Source: Leptolyngbyaceae cyanobacterium
GTDB lineage: Bacteria > Cyanobacteriota > Cyanobacteriia > Cyanobacteriales > Aerosakkonemataceae
Direction of reading: 5' to 3'
DNA length: 64,000 bases
Assembly: GCA_036703985.1 (NCBI GenBank)
Contig: DATNQN010000079.1
Location: 1-64,000 of the forward strand
The notes below the pieces were generated by a model that had not been told where the DNA came from, did no database searches, and saw only the letters and a list, made by a program, of their open reading frames with translations. Shown piece by piece: positions 1 through 10,137 of this stretch (positions are counted from its first letter, which is position 1; each line of letters starts with the position of its first letter). Both the position numbers and the translations under genes were made by a program.

Positions 1-101
1 GTGAGGGGGACTGGGGGATGGGGAGATGGTGGAGAATTCAAAATTCAAAATTCAAAATTCAAAATTAAATTCTTTTTGCTTCATCCTTGAGACTTCATCC
101 T
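1..101. repeat. Short tandem repeats at window edge
   Basis: G-rich low-complexity sequence (1-32) is followed at about 33-66 by four tandem copies of the heptamer TTCAAAA. No coding sequence is visible. It belongs to the short tandem repeat families scattered between genes elsewhere in this window. Confidence 0.6.
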
Positions 102-1553
102 TTAAACGATCGCCTTCAAGTCCACAGCCGCTTGATTTAGCCTTTGGATACCGACTCTCACTTGGGTAATGCCGCTGGCGGTTTCGACAGCATGACTGCT
201 GAGGGCATTCATGGCATCCAACACTTGTTGGACGGCTGTAGATTGTTGTTTGGCATTGAGTGAAATTTGCTGAGTGCCGATCGAAATATTATCGATCGCA
301 TCTATCACATCTTTGAAAGCAGTAGCAGATTCTTGTATAATTTTTAACCCTTGGGAGGCCGTGATCGTTCCCGTTTCGGTTTCCCTAATCGTGACATCGA
401 TCGCCCGATGAATATCTCCAACTAAATTATTAATACTTTCACCTGATTTTTTACTTTGGTCGGCTAATTTGCGAATTTCTGCTGCCACAACCGCAAATCC
501 CTTACCGTGTTCTCCCGCTCGCACTGCTTCGACAGCCGCATTCAAAGCTAGCATATTAGTTTGATTGGCTAATTCACTTACCAAGCTAGAAATATTGCCA
601 ATTTGATTGGTTTGTTCGCTTAAATGCCGGATTTGGTTGGCCAAGACCGTCACTTTTTGTTTCAATTCCGATATAGTTTGCAAGGTTAATTCAACTGCTT
701 GATTACCTTGATTGGCTCGCACTAAGGCTTGCTGGGCGTCAGATGCGGCGACGGTTGCTTGTTCGGCTGACTTGCGAGCCGATACATTTAATTCATCCAT
801 ACTAGTGGTAGTTTGATGGACGGAAATTGACTGCTGAGCAGCCATTTTTTCTTGCTGTTCGGCTGTGGCGGCAATTTCTGTGGAAGAAGCAGCCATCGTA
901 TTCACTGATTCGTTAATCGTGCGAGCTACGGTGGAGGAGATCCAAAAAGCGGCGAGTGCTGCGATCGCAAAAGTTAATAGGGCAATAATTACGATCGCCA
1001 TTAACAATGAATACAAGCTATCCTGAGCTTGCTTATTTTTTTCTTGCAATATTTTTAACTCGGCATTATTAAAATCTTGATTTACTTTGTCTAGTCGATT
1101 GACTAAGGTTTGTCCCTTACCTGTTTTAAAAAGTTGTATGGCCTGATTTATCTGATTTTTTTCGACTAGACTAATTACCTCCCTGTTAAATTCATTTAAT
1201 TGGTTGCCGAGTTCGATCATCTCGTTCAAGCGGACTTTCTGGGTGGGGTCTTCAATAATCTTTCCCAGGTTTTCACTTTCTTTTTGAAAGTATTGCCAGT
1301 TTTCCCTCGATTCCTGAATAAAAACCGGATTCTTATAAATTATATATCCACGCAAAGACCGAGATATTTTTACAGCATTAAGTGTCATCAGATCGCTACC
1401 GATAATAATTGTTTGCGATCTTTCTACTTGTTTAAAAGCATCCATAGTCTTGCTAATACCCGATGCCGCAATTCCACCCAAGACGAAAATTAAAGCAACG
1501 GGCAACGAATAGCCTGCTAAAACAGCCGTTCTTAGCTTGAGCTTACCGAACAC
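102..1553 (-). CDS. Methyl-accepting chemotaxis protein without HAMP domain
   Basis: Membrane chemoreceptor of 483 residues that should signal to a CheA/CheW-type complex. A first transmembrane helix (about 10-32) is followed by a helical periplasmic sensor resembling the four-helix-bundle MCP type (33-180), then a second transmembrane helix (181-205). The cytoplasmic signalling hairpin (about 215-480) carries the conserved tip [20 protein letters not shown] near residues 331-350, followed by [14 protein letters not shown]. Only about ten residues separate the second membrane helix from the signalling helices, so the roughly 50-residue HAMP linker normal in this family appears to be missing. 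No che genes lie next to it. The family call is firm; the ligand is unknown. Confidence 0.9.
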   Translation of the reverse strand: MFGKLKLRTAVLAGYSLPVALIFVLGGIAASGISKTMDAFKQVERSQTIIIGSDLMTLNAVKISRSLRGYIIYKNPVFIQESRENWQYFQKESENLGKIIEDPTQKVRLNEMIELGNQLNEFNREVISLVEKNQINQAIQLFKTGKGQTLVNRLDKVNQDFNNAELKILQEKNKQAQDSLYSLLMAIVIIALLTFAIAALAAFWISSTVARTINESVNTMAASSTEIAATAEQQEKMAAQQSISVHQTTTSMDELNVSARKSAEQATVAASDAQQALVRANQGNQAVELTLQTISELKQKVTVLANQIRHLSEQTNQIGNISSLVSELANQTNMLALNAAVEAVRAGEHGKGFAVVAAEIRKLADQSKKSGESINNLVGDIHRAIDVTIRETETGTITASQGLKIIQESATAFKDVIDAIDNISIGTQQISLNAKQQSTAVQQVLDAMNALSSHAVETASGITQVRVGIQRLNQAAVDLKAIV

Positions 1554-2036
1554 GAGATTTTATTTCCTTTTTCATATTTTGAGATATAATATCTAGCCTT
1601 TTTACTTTGATTACATCTACCGAAAGAAGGATTGTATCTTTTTACATCTATCAAAAGAGTGGTTTTAGCAGAAATTAAAAAAAGATAGAGTGCCTGCTTC
1701 TAAGGTTGAGAATTTTCTTATCGCAACCACATACTTAATTTTGTCGTTCTCAATGTCACTAAAACATTGATTCTAGACTATTCTTTTCCTAATTTTCAGT
1801 TATCACTAGTCAGTAAAAAATCTAGAAAACATACTTAGAGCATATACTTAATCAGCTATTCATAATTTCCCGTCCCAAACGATCGAAGCGTGCCACGGGA
1901 AGGTACAAAACTTATATTTAATTAATCAATAAATCTAACTTGGTAATTGGTAATTGATAATTGGTTTTCTTGCCGATTATCGATTACCCATTACCCATCA
2001 CTAAGTACCCACTTTCTGCAAATGATGACCCTGCAT
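1554..2036. other. Intergenic region, no gene seen
   Basis: AT-rich spacer upstream of the chemoreceptor (minus strand) and downstream of pnp. It has short imperfect direct repeats of the TAATTGGTAATTGATAATTGG kind (about 1940-1965) and ACCCATTACCCATCA (about 1985-2000). No RNA gene or ORF could be supported. Confidence 0.4.
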
Positions 2037-2084
2037 AAGATAGCAATTAGGTACGAGCTAATCCTAATTACTAATTGCTATCTT
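2037..2084 (-). terminator. Perfect 14-bp inverted repeat downstream of pnp
   Basis: AAGATAGCAATTAG at 2037-2050 is perfectly complementary to CTAATTGCTATCTT at 2071-2084 (20-nt loop). It begins 2 bp after the pnp stop codon on the minus strand. The stem is AT-rich and lacks a clear T-run, so it could be a weak terminator or a 3'-end stabilising hairpin. Confidence 0.5.
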
Positions 2085-2085
2085 G

Positions 2086-4242
2086 TTATCGCTTAGAATT
2101 ATTGCTGGCGCGTGCTGCTGCCGCTTCATCCGGGTGAATTCCCAAGCGCGTGAGATTGATGCGTCCCTTATTATCAATTTCGCGCACTTTCACGATTACT
2201 TCATCACCCACTGCCACTTCATCTTCTACCTTACCTACGCGGTAGTCTGCTAGTTGGGAAATATGAATCATTCCTTCTTTACCGGGCAGAAATTCTACAA
2301 AAGCGCCGATGGGGATAATGCGGGTAACTCGACCTGCGTAGACATCGCCTTCATTTAGCTTGCGTGTCATGTTGAAGATAATACTACGAGCGCGATCGGC
2401 TTTTTCCACATCCACAGCCGAGATCGTCACCGTACCGTCATCTTCAATGTCAATCTTAGCACCAGTATCTTCCGTAATACCCTTGATCGTTTTACCACCA
2501 GGGCCGATCACCGCTCCGATCATGTCCGGATCGATCTTGATGGTCAGCAGGCGGGGCGCAAAAGGTGACATTTCGTTGCGCGGTTTGTCAATGGTGGCCA
2601 GCATTTTTTCTAGGATATGCAGCCGCGCTGGACGCGCTTGATGGATTGCTTTGGCAATGGTCTCCATATTCAGACCGTTGATTTTCATATCCATCTGCAA
2701 AGCTGTAATCCCGGAATCGGTACCGGCCACCTTAAAGTCCATATCTCCCAAGAAGTCTTCAATACCTTGAATATCCGTGAGAATCCGAACTTCATCCCCT
2801 TCTTTAATCAATCCCATCGCTGCACCGCTGACCGGTTTGGAAATGGGAACTCCGGCATCCATCAATGCTAGGGTCGAACCGCAAACGGAACCCATCGAGG
2901 TGGAACCGTTGGAAGAAAGCACTTCCGAGACTACGCGAATGACATAAGGGAATTGTGCTTTGGGAGGCAGGATGGGCGTGATGGCTCGTTCTGCCAAAGC
3001 TCCGTGACCGATTTCCCGACGACCGGGGGCGCGTAACGGTTTGGTTTCTCCCACGGAGAACGGTGGGAAGTTGTAATGGTGCAGGTAACGTTTTTCGTCA
3101 TCTGGGTGCAAGTCGTCGGCGAGTTCTTGGGCGTCTCCCGGTGTTCCCAATGTTACTGCGGACAAGACTTGGGTTTGTCCCCGATTGAATAAACCGCTAC
3201 CGTGAACTCTGGGTGGTAAAAGTCCGACTCGGCAACTGACTGGGCGCACTTCGTCGAGTTTGCGACCATCTACTCGCACGCCGTCTTCGACGATTTGACG
3301 GCGCATCAGGTGCTTGGTGATATCTTTGAAGATGTTGCTGAGAGCTTTGCTTTCCTGAGTGGCGGCAACTCGGATCGGGTCTTCTTCTGGCAGTTCTGCG
3401 ATCGCGGTTTCGATCGAAGCTTTCACTTCATCTAAAGCAGCGTCTCGCTGGTTTTTATCCAGATCGAATTGGGTGAGAATAGTTTTGATCGATGCTGTAG
3501 CGCGATCGCGAATGAAGTTCTCTAATGTCGAGTCTACTTCTGGCGACGCTTCCTCGACAGCTTCCAAGTTAAGTTCTTTGATTAACTCTTCCTGTGCTGC
3601 GATCAAGTCCCGCACCGCTTCGTATCCGAAGTCGATCGCTTCGATGATGTCGGCTTCCGGCAACTCATTTGCCCCAGCTTCCACCATGATCACTCCATCC
3701 GGAGAACCTGCTACCACCAAGTCTAAATCTCCAGCTTCGATCTCCGCGTAAGTGGGGTTAATAATAAAATCATCTCCCACCAATCCCACGCGCACGGCTG
3801 CCATCGGCCCGTTAAAAGGTATCTTTGCTAACAGCACCGCAATGGAAGCACCAGTAACCGCCAGCACATCTGGCGGTACCTGCTCGTCCATCGACAAGGT
3901 GGTCGCTACAATTTGAATGTCGTCTCGCAACCAACTGGGAAACAGGGGACGTAGCGGCCTGTCGATCAAACGACCTGTTAAAATAACTTTCTCTGGCGGA
4001 CGGCCCTCCCTTCTCAAGAAACCACCGGGAATTCGACCAGCCGCATACATTCTCTCTTCGTAATCTACCAATAACGGGAGAAAATCGATATTTTCTCTAG
4101 CTTTAGAACGGGTTGCCGTCACTAATACGCAAGTATCTCCCGATTGAATTAAAACGGAACCGCCTGCCTGTTGCGCCAGTAGGCCAACCTTCAGCTTAAT
4201 ATCCCTTCCGTCAAAGGATATTGATTTGTCAATCTCTACCAT
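2086..4242 (-). CDS. pnp: Polyribonucleotide nucleotidyltransferase (PNPase)
   Basis: Phosphorolytic 3'-to-5' exoribonuclease and RNA-tailing enzyme of the cytoplasm, acting in mRNA decay. The 718-residue protein shows the family order: two RNase PH-like cores (N-terminal from [20 protein letters not shown]; second with [10 protein letters not shown] and the D-rich [10 protein letters not shown]), a KH domain ([15 protein letters not shown]) and a C-terminal S1 domain ([20 protein letters not shown]). A longer frame begins at a GTG at 4260, but the ATG at 4242 matches the usual N-terminus and has AAGGA four bases upstream, so 4242 is preferred. Transcribed alone, with a hairpin just after the stop. 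Confidence 0.97.
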   Translation of the reverse strand: MVEIDKSISFDGRDIKLKVGLLAQQAGGSVLIQSGDTCVLVTATRSKARENIDFLPLLVDYEERMYAAGRIPGGFLRREGRPPEKVILTGRLIDRPLRPLFPSWLRDDIQIVATTLSMDEQVPPDVLAVTGASIAVLLAKIPFNGPMAAVRVGLVGDDFIINPTYAEIEAGDLDLVVAGSPDGVIMVEAGANELPEADIIEAIDFGYEAVRDLIAAQEELIKELNLEAVEEASPEVDSTLENFIRDRATASIKTILTQFDLDKNQRDAALDEVKASIETAIAELPEEDPIRVAATQESKALSNIFKDITKHLMRRQIVEDGVRVDGRKLDEVRPVSCRVGLLPPRVHGSGLFNRGQTQVLSAVTLGTPGDAQELADDLHPDDEKRYLHHYNFPPFSVGETKPLRAPGRREIGHGALAERAITPILPPKAQFPYVIRVVSEVLSSNGSTSMGSVCGSTLALMDAGVPISKPVSGAAMGLIKEGDEVRILTDIQGIEDFLGDMDFKVAGTDSGITALQMDMKINGLNMETIAKAIHQARPARLHILEKMLATIDKPRNEMSPFAPRLLTIKIDPDMIGAVIGPGGKTIKGITEDTGAKIDIEDDGTVTISAVDVEKADRARSIIFNMTRKLNEGDVYAGRVTRIIPIGAFVEFLPGKEGMIHISQLADYRVGKVEDEVAVGDEVIVKVREIDNKGRINLTRLGIHPDEAAAARASNNSKR

Positions 4243-4779
4243 TCGGTCCTTCTGTATCACAATTCTTTATCTGTGGCAATCCTAGCACTGATACACGGGT
4301 GCTGTTCGACTGGGAAAAGATGAAGTCTGAAGGCTAAAGGAGGAAGGATGAAGTAAAAAAACTTTCCCCGCGTCAGGCGCGTCTTCCTGTCCCCTCGTCA
4401 CCTTTTCTCCCCATCACCTCATTTGCTCAGTCTTCTACACGAACCGCTTTGGGAATGCCCCCAAATTGTTGAATTTTATATTATCTCATAATTTACGGGA
4501 AAAAATCTTAGCTTTTCACATAAAATGAAAGACTGGAGCCTATTAGTTAAGTTTCTGATTCAAATGGTGAACAGCAAAAAATTTTTACTTAATTTAATCT
4601 TAATATTGTAAGTTGCTCATTATAAAGTTGACCTCTTGTTCCTCTCTAATCTACTTTTTCAGTTCAATTTACAGAGGAAGTAAATTTTTAATAATCAGTC
4701 ATTTGGTCAATATTGATTCATTAATAACCAATGACAAATGACCGATGACAAATGACCAATAACAAACAGAAAATTAAGC
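4243..4779. other. Intergenic region with short repeats
   Basis: Divergent spacer between pnp and the SNF2 gene. It holds GAAGGATGAAG-type heptamer sequence around 4321-4355 and two copies of ATGACAAATGACC just upstream of the helicase start (about 4730-4760). No gene was seen and no promoter could be assigned with confidence. Confidence 0.45.
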
Positions 4780-7700
4780 ATGGCAATATTACACGGTAGT
4801 TGGTTAACTAAATCTCAGGGTGGTTGTTTATTTGTTTGGGGAGAAACTTGGCGCAGAATAGAACCCCTAGACTCTGCTCAACTTAACGACGTGCCAACTC
4901 ATCCATTAGCACTCAGCAAGCAGGAGCTAATAGATTTTTTGACATCTTTAGCATCCGTTCGTCAAGCCTTACCTGAAAATGTTCTCAATTCCGGAGAAAA
5001 TCCTCCAAAAAAGAACAAAAAGAAAAAAGAAGAAGAAACTATATCATTGGGCAGATGGCAAACTCAAACTGTAGCATTACCGACTAACATTAACTCCGAA
5101 AGCGATCGGCAAATTCTGCCCGTACATTCAGGTAATTTATTATCAGAAAATAACAATGAAGAAACTGCTGGATCTTCATATCTTTATCCCTGGCAAGTAG
5201 AAGGGTTTTGTTTGAATGCGCTAGAAGCGATCTCATTTTTAACCGCTTTACCACTCAGTTCTGTCAGCGATTCCGACTCCTATTTAGGCAGAGATTTGCG
5301 GTTTTGGGCGCATATTAGCCGATGGAGCATCGATTTACTAGCTCGCTCTAAATTTTTACCCGGATTAACCACAACTGAAGATAGCGTTTTTGTTGGTTGG
5401 CAACCATTATTAGATAGTGCCACAGATCAAGCTCGCCTGCAAAAATTTGCTCAACAAATGCCAGCCGCTTGTCGCACTTATCAAAATGAGGAAGACCTAA
5501 CCCCCCAACCCCCTTCCCTGCAAGGGAAGGGGGAGGAATCAAAACCTCTTTCCTTGCAGGAGAAAGGTTTTTTCAGCATTCAAATACCACCAGAACCCAA
5601 ACAATTGTTGAGGGAATTTTTAACCAATATTATCGATGCTCAAGTAAGAACTGTTGTCAGTAGTCAGTCTCCACCAAACACAGAACCGATAGTTGAACAA
5701 TGGTTGCAAGCATTAGGAAACGAGGCTGGTAAATTGGCAACAACTGCTGAAGTAACGGAACGCTTGCAAACAATTATTAATAGTTGGACAGCACCACTAC
5801 AACCATTTTTAGCCGGACAAAATTTGTTCCGTACCTGCTTTAAAGTACTTACTCCCGCAGCAGAAGAAAAAAATTGGAATTTAGAATATTGTTTGCAAGC
5901 AGTTGATGAACCAGAATTTTTGGTAGATGCAGTTACGATCTGGAATAACCCGGTTGAAAGTTTAGTTTTTCAAGGCAGAACGATCGAATTACCCCAGGAA
6001 ACATTACTGAGAGGTTTGGGATTAGCTTCTCGGTTAATGCCGATAATGGAACCGAGTTTAGAAACAGCTTCTCCCCGATTTTGTCAACTCGATCCATTAC
6101 AAGCTTATGATTTTATCAAAAATGGTGCTTGGCGTTTTCAAGACAGCGGATTAGGGGTAATTCTGCCACCCAGTTTAGCAAATCGGGAAGGTTGGGCTAG
6201 CCGTTTGGGGTTAAGCGTTCGCGCCGAAACACCAGAAATCAAAAAGAACGAACGTTTGAGTTTACAAAGTCTCTTGAATTTTAAATGGGAATTATCGATC
6301 GGCGGACAAAAACTATCAAAAAAAGAGTTCGATCGCTTAGTTTCCCTGAAAACTCCCTTAGTTGAAATTAACAACGAATGGGTAGAGTTACGACCTCAAG
6401 ATATCAAAGCAGCACAAACCTTTTTTGCAGGTCGCAAAGAGCAAATGTCTCTTTCTTTAGAAGATGCTTTGCGCCTCAGCACTGGCGATAGTCAAACTAT
6501 TGAAAAATTACCAGTAGTTAGTTTTGAAGCTTCTGGCGTATTGCAAGAATTAGTCACGACTCTCACCGGAAATAAAAAGTTAGAACCTATTCAAACTCCT
6601 ACTAGTTTCAAGGGAGAATTGCGTCCTTATCAAGAATTAGGTGCTGGTTGGTTAACCTTTTTGGAACGATGGAGTTTGGGTGCTTGTCTTGCTGATGATA
6701 TGGGATTAGGAAAAACGATCCAATTCATCGCTTTTATGCTGCATCTTCAAGAACAAAACGCATTGGAAAAGCCTACTCTGCTAGTTTGTCCGACTTCTGT
6801 TTTAGGTAACTGGGAAAGAGAAGTGAAAAAATTCGGCCCTAGCTTAAAAACTTTAGTACATCACGGTGATAAACGCGCAAAAGGAAAGGCATTTGCTAAG
6901 GCTGTACAGGATAAAAATTTAATCATCACCAGTTATGCTTTAGTTTTTCGCGATGCCAAAGATTTGCAGAGTGTTGCTTGGCAAGGTGTGGTTTTGGATG
7001 AAGCTCAAAATGTCAAGAATCCAGAGGCGAAACAGTCCCAAGCAGTCCGGCAATTAGATACTACATTTAGGATTGCGCTGACAGGAACTCCTGTAGAAAA
7101 TAGGCTGCAAGAATTGTGGTCTATTATGGATTTTCTCAATCCAGGATACTTGGGGCCACGCAATTTCTTTCAGCGAAGGTTTGCGATTCCGATTGAAAAA
7201 TATGGTGATACGGATTCTTTAAAAACTTTGCGATCGCTAGTGCAACCTTTCATTCTCCGTCGTCTGAAAACTGACCGAGATATCATTCAAGATTTACCAG
7301 AAAAACAAGAGATGACCGTATTTTGTGGTTTGACTACCGAACAAGCAGAAATGTACCAAAAACTGGTAGAAAACTCTCTGGCAGAAATTGAAGAATCGGA
7401 AGGTATTCAACGGCGAGGCATGATTTTGGCGCTATTGGTGAAATTAAAACAAATTTGCAATCACCCAGCGCAATTCTTAAAACAATCTGCTTTAGGAAAT
7501 GCCAATCGTTCTGGAAAATTGCAACGTTTGGAAGAAATGTTAGAAGAGGCAATTTCTGAAGGCGATCGCGCTTTAGTTTTCACTCAATTTGCTGAATGGG
7601 GGAAACTTCTCAAACCCCATTTAGAAAAACAACTCAATCGCGAAGTTTTCTTTTTATATGGCAGCACCAGCAAAAATCAAAGAGAAGAAATGATCGATCG

Positions 7701-8064
7701 ATTTCAACATGACCCGCAAGGGCCAAGAGTAATGATTTTATCCCTCAAAGCTGGTGGAGTTGGCCTTAATTTAACCCGCGCAAATCATGTTTTCCACTTC
7801 GATCGATGGTGGAATCCAGCAGTAGAAAATCAAGCAACTGACCGGGTATTCCGCATCGGTCAAACTCGCAACGTACAGGTACATAAATTTGTTTCTACTG
7901 GCACCTTGGAAGAAAAAATTCACGATTTAATTGAAAGCAAAAAAGCTTTGGCAGAACAAGTTGTCGGTGCTGGTGAAGACTGGTTAACTGGATTAGATAC
8001 CGACCAATTGCGCGATTTGCTATTGCTCGATCGCAGTGCAGTAATTGAAGAGGAGGCAGAATGA
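4780..8064 (+). CDS. SNF2-family DEAD/DEAH-box helicase
   Basis: Swi2/Snf2-type ATP-dependent DNA translocase of 1094 residues. The N-terminal half matches the bacterial SNF2-associated region; the motor follows from about residue 610. Walker A is LADDMGLGKT (about 636-645), motif II is DEAQ (about 738), motif III region is TGTPVENRLQELW (from about 767), and the C-terminal lobe ends with VFRIGQT (about 1023-1029). Residues 240-264 (LTPQPPSLQGKG then a related second half) are a palindromic repeat carried in frame within a variable region. The stop overlaps the start of the SWIM gene by 4 bp (ATGA), so the two products are probably co-translated and work together, perhaps in DNA repair or chromosome remodelling. 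The exact role is unknown. Confidence 0.93.
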   Translation: MAILHGSWLTKSQGGCLFVWGETWRRIEPLDSAQLNDVPTHPLALSKQELIDFLTSLASVRQALPENVLNSGENPPKKNKKKKEEETISLGRWQTQTVALPTNINSESDRQILPVHSGNLLSENNNEETAGSSYLYPWQVEGFCLNALEAISFLTALPLSSVSDSDSYLGRDLRFWAHISRWSIDLLARSKFLPGLTTTEDSVFVGWQPLLDSATDQARLQKFAQQMPAACRTYQNEEDLTPQPPSLQGKGEESKPLSLQEKGFFSIQIPPEPKQLLREFLTNIIDAQVRTVVSSQSPPNTEPIVEQWLQALGNEAGKLATTAEVTERLQTIINSWTAPLQPFLAGQNLFRTCFKVLTPAAEEKNWNLEYCLQAVDEPEFLVDAVTIWNNPVESLVFQGRTIELPQETLLRGLGLASRLMPIMEPSLETASPRFCQLDPLQAYDFIKNGAWRFQDSGLGVILPPSLANREGWASRLGLSVRAETPEIKKNERLSLQSLLNFKWELSIGGQKLSKKEFDRLVSLKTPLVEINNEWVELRPQDIKAAQTFFAGRKEQMSLSLEDALRLSTGDSQTIEKLPVVSFEASGVLQELVTTLTGNKKLEPIQTPTSFKGELRPYQELGAGWLTFLERWSLGACLADDMGLGKTIQFIAFMLHLQEQNALEKPTLLVCPTSVLGNWEREVKKFGPSLKTLVHHGDKRAKGKAFAKAVQDKNLIITSYALVFRDAKDLQSVAWQGVVLDEAQNVKNPEAKQSQAVRQLDTTFRIALTGTPVENRLQELWSIMDFLNPGYLGPRNFFQRRFAIPIEKYGDTDSLKTLRSLVQPFILRRLKTDRDIIQDLPEKQEMTVFCGLTTEQAEMYQKLVENSLAEIEESEGIQRRGMILALLVKLKQICNHPAQFLKQSALGNANRSGKLQRLEEMLEEAISEGDRALVFTQFAEWGKLLKPHLEKQLNREVFFLYGSTSKNQREEMIDRFQHDPQGPRVMILSLKAGGVGLNLTRANHVFHFDRWWNPAVENQATDRVFRIGQTRNVQVHKFVSTGTLEEKIHDLIESKKALAEQVVGAGEDWLTGLDTDQLRDLLLLDRSAVIEEEAE
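5497..5570 (+). repeat. In-frame palindromic repeat inside SNF2 gene
   Basis: Two adjoining hairpins lie inside the helicase reading frame. The first has an 11-bp perfect stem (5509-5519 with 5523-5533, loop GCA). The second pairs 5542-5554 with 5558-5570 with two mismatches. Together they encode the LTPQPPSLQGKG-type stretch that I recognise as a recurring insert in unrelated cyanobacterial proteins. Confidence 0.7.
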
Positions 8065-8900
8065 CCAATACTAATAGCTCTTTTCAAGTTAGTCGAGAAT
8101 GGTGGGTAGAACAATGGCTGGCATTATTAGATTCCTACCGGTTTAAAAAGCGTTTAGAAAGAGCGCGTGTTTATGCGCGAGAAGGAAACGTTCTCAGTAT
8201 TGAATTTAAAGACCAAAAAGTATTCGCCAGAGTGCAAGGAACCGATCCGGAACCTTATCAAGTTTCGATTTGGTTGGAAAACTTCACCGATGAAGAATGG
8301 CAATATGTCGTTGAAACCATGTCCGAAAAAGCGATATTTTCCGCTAAATTATTAGCAGGAGAAATGCCGACCAATATCGAAAAAGTGTTTACTGCTAATG
8401 GGTTGAACTTATTTCCCTTCAAACTTGATGATGTTCGCAGTCGATGCAGTTGTCCCGATAAAGCCAATCCCTGCAAACATATTGGAGCGGTTTATTATTT
8501 GTTAGCCGATCGCTTTGGCGAAGACCCATTTGTATTATTTCAGTTACGAGGACGAAGCAAAGAACAAATTCTGGAAATGCTCCGCCAGTTCAGAAGTAGG
8601 GGAGCAGAGGAGCAGGAGAACAAAGAAAAAACAGCTAGTTCCCGTTCTCAATATCCTTTAAAAATAGATGAGTTTTGGCAGTACGATCGGCCCTTAGAAT
8701 CTTCCCTCGTCGTAATCGTTCCGCCACCAAGCAGCGAAACCGTTTTAGATGTTTTGGGAACAATTCCTCTAGTGAATGATGCTACCGAAAATGCCGAATC
8801 AAAAACCGATTCAGCTAAAGAAGTGATGCAGTATTTAGATAATGTTTATAAGGCGGTGAGTCAGCAGGCAATAATTTCAGCAATGAAAGTAGGAGAGTGA
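8061..8900 (+). CDS. SWIM zinc-finger domain protein
   Basis: Protein of 279 residues with a SWIM-type zinc finger, Cys129-x-Cys131-x6-Cys138-x-His140, followed by a hydrophobic helix (IGAVYYLLADRF) as usual for this family. SWIM proteins of this type are commonly encoded with SNF2 helicases in bacteria and may bind DNA or the helicase. The start overlaps the helicase stop (ATGA, 8061-8064), which indicates translational coupling. Residues around 180-187 are encoded by an octamer tandem repeat (8598-8621) that seems to have been inserted in frame between the zinc-finger half and the C-terminal half. Function beyond zinc and nucleic-acid or protein binding is inferred. Confidence 0.88.
   Translation: MTNTNSSFQVSREWWVEQWLALLDSYRFKKRLERARVYAREGNVLSIEFKDQKVFARVQGTDPEPYQVSIWLENFTDEEWQYVVETMSEKAIFSAKLLAGEMPTNIEKVFTANGLNLFPFKLDDVRSRCSCPDKANPCKHIGAVYYLLADRFGEDPFVLFQLRGRSKEQILEMLRQFRSRGAEEQENKEKTASSRSQYPLKIDEFWQYDRPLESSLVVIVPPPSSETVLDVLGTIPLVNDATENAESKTDSAKEVMQYLDNVYKAVSQQAIISAMKVGE
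8598..8621 (+). repeat. Octamer tandem repeat inside SWIM gene
   Basis: Three 8-bp units, AGGGGAGC, AGAGGAGC and AGGAGAAC, in the coding sequence. The same units occur at 19107-19130 (non-coding) and 61201-61232 (inside narB). Confidence 0.6.
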
Positions 8901-8959
8901 AAAAAATGAAATAATTTGCTTAACTATAGCAATCCTAAATCATTTATTGGCGGACAAGC

Positions 8960-8992
8960 AGAGTCCCGATTTCTCTAAGCAGTCGGGACTCT
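8960..8992 (+). terminator. Inverted repeat after SNF2-SWIM operon
   Basis: AGAGTCCCGA at 8960-8969 pairs perfectly with TCGGGACTCT at 8983-8992 (13-nt loop), 60 bp after the SWIM stop. A T-rich stretch follows (AAGATTTT), but not a strong T-run. It may terminate the operon or be one of the dispersed palindromes. Confidence 0.45.
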
Positions 8993-9062
8993 TAAGATTT
9001 TGCTATTCACAAATTAAACTAGACAGCAGCCTACATTTTCTATCTAAACAACTCTGCAAAAC

Positions 9063-9965
9063 CTAATTAAACCTAGCCAACAATTCCGCACGGGACAAAT
9101 TAGATAATTGCAATAATAAAGCAGTAGAATCTGTCGGTGGCAATGCCAAAAAAGGCTCAATAATTGCCGTTAGTTCCTCATCCAATTCTCCAAATTTCGC
9201 TCGCAATAAATTTTCCACAAAAATTCGCTGTCCTTGCTCAATACCTTGCTCAATACCTTGCTGAGTAGCATCTGCTAAACGTTGCTCGTAAAGTGGTGAC
9301 AAACGCATAATTAAATCTCGCTCCTCTGGTTCTAAATTTTGGCTTACTTCTAATATAGTCTTGAGATTACTTAACAACTCCAACACCACACTCCGGAATG
9401 GATCATTTTCTGGAAGTGCTGCTAATTCATCAATTGCTTGTTGCTGCACTCTCCCCTTTCCTAAAATTCGTAACCAAAGCGTTTCTGGCGTTGGCGGTAA
9501 CTGGTGAATAACCACGATTGCCGTTTTTAAATGTGCAGGTAGAAAATAAATACCGCTCATCCAGTTATCTACATCAAGTGTAGCTGCAAAACCTGCCAGT
9601 AAAGACTCTGAGGCAGTGGGAGAAATTATCCACAGATGAGGTAAATCTGTCTCTTCAACACGGGTGCTATTTCGTCTTGCTTGACGTTCTAGTAAAGCAA
9701 AAATATCAAACAATTTTCCCATGCAGCTACGAACATCACCAAGATCGATCGCATTGCGAAAAGGTTCAAAAATCGCTGCCGTCGCTGCTAAACGTCCTAG
9801 TAATCCCAATTCAGTTACAGATGCAGCTTGCTCCCCAGGTGCAAACCAAACGTCGATTTCTCTAACTTCACCAGCAATATCACGGCTTGTTTCTACCTCT
9901 CCCAACGGTGATAGTAATTCTTTTAGATAGTCTTTGGCAAATTGGTCGTAAGGAAATACAGTCAT
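9063..9965 (-). CDS. DUF4351 protein, Rpn/PD-(D/E)XK nuclease-like
   Basis: Protein of 300 residues belonging to the cyanobacterial family with a C-terminal DUF4351 domain (about 250-300, VENLLRAKFGELDEELTAII onward). The N-terminal part (DQFAKDYLKELLSP, then GEVREIDVWFAP) resembles Rpn-type putative transposase/nuclease proteins; the D in EIDVWF could be a catalytic acidic residue, but the full active site is not clear to me. A linker of EQGI repeats (about 233-242) is encoded by a 12-bp tandem repeat at 9232-9262. Its paralogue starts 172 bp away in the opposite direction. Function is unknown; a mobile or DNA-processing role is only inferred. Confidence 0.75.
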   Translation of the reverse strand: MTVFPYDQFAKDYLKELLSPLGEVETSRDIAGEVREIDVWFAPGEQAASVTELGLLGRLAATAAIFEPFRNAIDLGDVRSCMGKLFDIFALLERQARRNSTRVEETDLPHLWIISPTASESLLAGFAATLDVDNWMSGIYFLPAHLKTAIVVIHQLPPTPETLWLRILGKGRVQQQAIDELAALPENDPFRSVVLELLSNLKTILEVSQNLEPEERDLIMRLSPLYEQRLADATQQGIEQGIEQGQRIFVENLLRAKFGELDEELTAIIEPFLALPPTDSTALLLQLSNLSRAELLARFN

Positions 9966-10137
9966 TCAATTTTAGATTTTGGATTTTAGATTGAAGAATT
10001 GTTTAAAATTAATTATAACAATAATTAAAAGCCCCTTTATTTGGTAAATTACTAATATTAACATTTTGAAGTTCTAATCTAATGAACACAAGCCATCCTA
10101 GTGGTCTAGTTGTTTTTAAACTCACCCAAATTATCAA

